From: Lachnospiraceae bacterium
GTDB taxonomy: Bacteria; Bacillota; Clostridia; Lachnospirales; Lachnospiraceae
Assembly: GCA_017428105.1 (NCBI GenBank)
Contig: JAFRRM010000029.1
Span: 1 to 64,000 of the forward strand
DNA: 64,000 nucleotides
Direction of reading: 5' to 3'
Part shown: positions 61,805 through 64,000 of the stretch, piece by piece
Layout of the letters: each line of letters opens with the position of its first letter
Numbering within the stretch: the first letter of the stretch is position 1
Made by a program: the position numbers and the translations under genes
Notes under the pieces: model-generated
The model's input: the letters and a program-made list of their open reading frames with translations, nothing else
What the model was told of the DNA's origin: nothing
The model's database searches: none

Positions 61805-62764
61805 ATGACCATAGGGATTTTGACGAGCGGCGGGGATGCCCCCGGTATGAATGCGGCCATCCGGGCCATCGTGCGGGCCGGCCTGTACCACGGCTGGCGC
61901 GTGGTGGGGATCAACCGCGGCTACGTCGGGCTGATGAGCGGAGATACCCGCGAGATGACTTCGACCAGCGTGTCCGAGATCATCGGCCGGGGCGGCACGA
62001 TCCTGTATACCGCCCGCAGCGAGGAAATGATGAGCCTGGGCGGACAGGCCCGGGCGGCGGCCAACTGCCGGGAGATGGGGCTGGACGCGCTGATCGTGAT
62101 CGGCGGCGACGGGTCGTTCCGGGGCGCGCGCGCCCTGGCGGATCTGGGGATCCCGGTCATCGGCGTTCCCGGGACCATCGACCTGGACATTCCCTGCACG
62201 GATTACACCATCGGTTTTGATACGGCTGTGAATACGGCGATGGAGGCCATCGACAAGATCCGCGACACGTCTTCTTCTCACGAGCGCTGCAGCATCGTGG
62301 AAGTCATGGGGCGGTCCGCGGGCTATATCGCGCTTTACTGCGCCATTTCCACCGGAGCGGAGGACGTCCTGATGCCGGAACGCTGGCACGGCGATGAGCA
62401 GGAACTGATCCGCAACGTGCTGGAACGGCGGAATCTCGGCAAGAAGCACTCCCTGATCATCAATGCGGAAGGCGTGGGACATTCCGAAGAACTGGCGAAG
62501 AAGATCGAGGCCGCGACCGGCGTGGAGTCCAGGGCCACGATCCTGGGCTATCTGCAGCGGGGCGGCTCCCCCACCTGCCGGGACCGCATCATGGCCACTC
62601 TGATGGGCGGCCGGGCCGTGGACCTGATCGCGGAAGGGAAACTGAACCGCGTGGTCGCCTACCGGAAGGACGGGATCGTGGATTACGAGATCCATGAAGC
62701 CCTGGAAATGAAGAAGGAGATGGGCAACGTGCTCTACTCCATGATGCCGATGCTGAGACAGTAA
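61805..62764 (+). CDS. pfkA: 6-phosphofructokinase
   Basis: A 319-residue glycolytic kinase. GILTSGGDAPGMNAAIRA binds ATP and GGDGSFRGA (Gly in the second G position) points to ATP rather than pyrophosphate as donor. The catalytic loop reads PGTIDLDIP, where most PfkA proteins have PGTIDNDI; both aspartates are kept. MGRSAGYIAL and LGYLQRGGSPTCRDR are the fructose-6-phosphate and effector sites. The ATG at 61805 follows AAAAGGAG. Confidence 0.96.
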   Translation: MTIGILTSGGDAPGMNAAIRAIVRAGLYHGWRVVGINRGYVGLMSGDTREMTSTSVSEIIGRGGTILYTARSEEMMSLGGQARAAANCREMGLDALIVIGGDGSFRGARALADLGIPVIGVPGTIDLDIPCTDYTIGFDTAVNTAMEAIDKIRDTSSSHERCSIVEVMGRSAGYIALYCAISTGAEDVLMPERWHGDEQELIRNVLERRNLGKKHSLIINAEGVGHSEELAKKIEAATGVESRATILGYLQRGGSPTCRDRIMATLMGGRAVDLIAEGKLNRVVAYRKDGIVDYEIHEALEMKKEMGNVLYSMMPMLRQ

Positions 62765-62780
62765 CGAAAACGAAAGAAAA

Positions 62781-62806
62781 AAGGCGGCCTTGGGGGCCGC
62801 CTTTAC
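62781..62806 (+). terminator. Terminator after pfkA
   Basis: AAGGCGGCC pairs with GGCCGCCTT around TTGGG, then TACTTGTTTT. Confidence 0.8.
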
Positions 62807-62835
62807 TTGTTTTCGGACGGAGAATGCGGTAAAAT
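62807..62835 (+). promoter_or_regulatory. Possible promoter of miaB, near-leaderless
   Basis: TTGTTT (62807-62812), 17 nt, TAAAAT (62830-62835). The miaB ATG at 62844 lies 8 nt after the -10 box with no Shine-Dalgarno sequence. Confidence 0.55.
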
Positions 62836-62843
62836 AAATCGTT

Positions 62844-64000
<1,157 letters not shown>

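Noticed and set aside
61805-62764. Pyrophosphate-dependent phosphofructokinase because of the altered TIDLD loop
   Set aside because: The GGDGS motif and the overall length fit ATP-dependent PfkA, and both catalytic aspartates are kept.

Overview
The window looks like chromosome from an anaerobic Gram-positive bacterium of the class Clostridia, one with fairly high G+C (an uncultured gut or rumen Eubacteriales/Lachnospiraceae-type organism is my guess). The supporting signs are: strong AGGAGG ribosome binding sites; TTGACA-17-TATAAT promoters; a T-box leader on ileS; an ispH/rpsA pair adjoining cytidylate kinase; a SleB-type cell wall hydrolase; Mini-RNase III between cysS and rlmB; and a giant VaFE/SpaA-type surface adhesin. 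Nearly all of the window is core chromosome. I see no prophage, CRISPR array or classical IS transposase.

Region by region. 1-332: tRNA-Tyr, tRNA-Val and tRNA-Thr with a terminator. 362-9755 (minus strand): an adhesin gene cut in two by a group II intron (about 6708-8651), followed by a coupled DUF5688 gene. The intron has a textbook 34-nt domain V and a GTGCG 5' end. It encodes no reverse transcriptase and instead carries two unrelated overlapping genes. 10160-16058: rpmF, a small ORF, a membrane-anchored GH18 protein, a MATE exporter and a phosphohexomutase. 16074-17872 (minus): a DUF4037/TPR pair. 18108-28580: a dicarboxylate/amino acid symporter, then T-box-ileS, glgP and valS. 28672-35096: bcp, tRNA-Ser, an SGNH hydrolase, a lipoprotein, mutY, recJ overlapping tRNA-Val, apt and a TrmH-family methylase. 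35307-38862: thiolase, then an ECF sigma factor with a membrane protein that fuses an anti-sigma-like N-terminus to a trigger-factor-like foldase. 39020-45568: pyridoxal kinase (minus), NfeD and SPFH proteins, then glpK, a malate/lactate dehydrogenase-family enzyme and malic enzyme. 45677-52169: lipoprotein, small multidrug exporter family protein, CbxX-type AAA ATPase, a BaiN-like flavoprotein fused in frame to Cmk, ispH and rpsA, all tightly packed. 52363-64000: lipoprotein, glyS, SleB-like hydrolase, cysS-mrnC-rlmB, arginine deiminase, ABC exporter, pfkA and the 5' part of miaB.

Functional themes are translation (four aminoacyl-tRNA synthetases, five tRNAs, L32, S1, two 2'-O-methylases, MiaB, Mini-III), central metabolism (glycogen phosphorylase, phosphohexomutase, PFK, thiolase, glycerol kinase, malate oxidation, arginine deiminase) and the cell surface. 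The most unusual items are the RT-less, cargo-carrying group II intron inside the adhesin gene, the anti-sigma/foldase fusion next to its sigma factor, the flavoprotein-Cmk fusion with an internal ribosome binding site, the recJ-tRNA overlap, and two probably leaderless genes (mutY, miaB).
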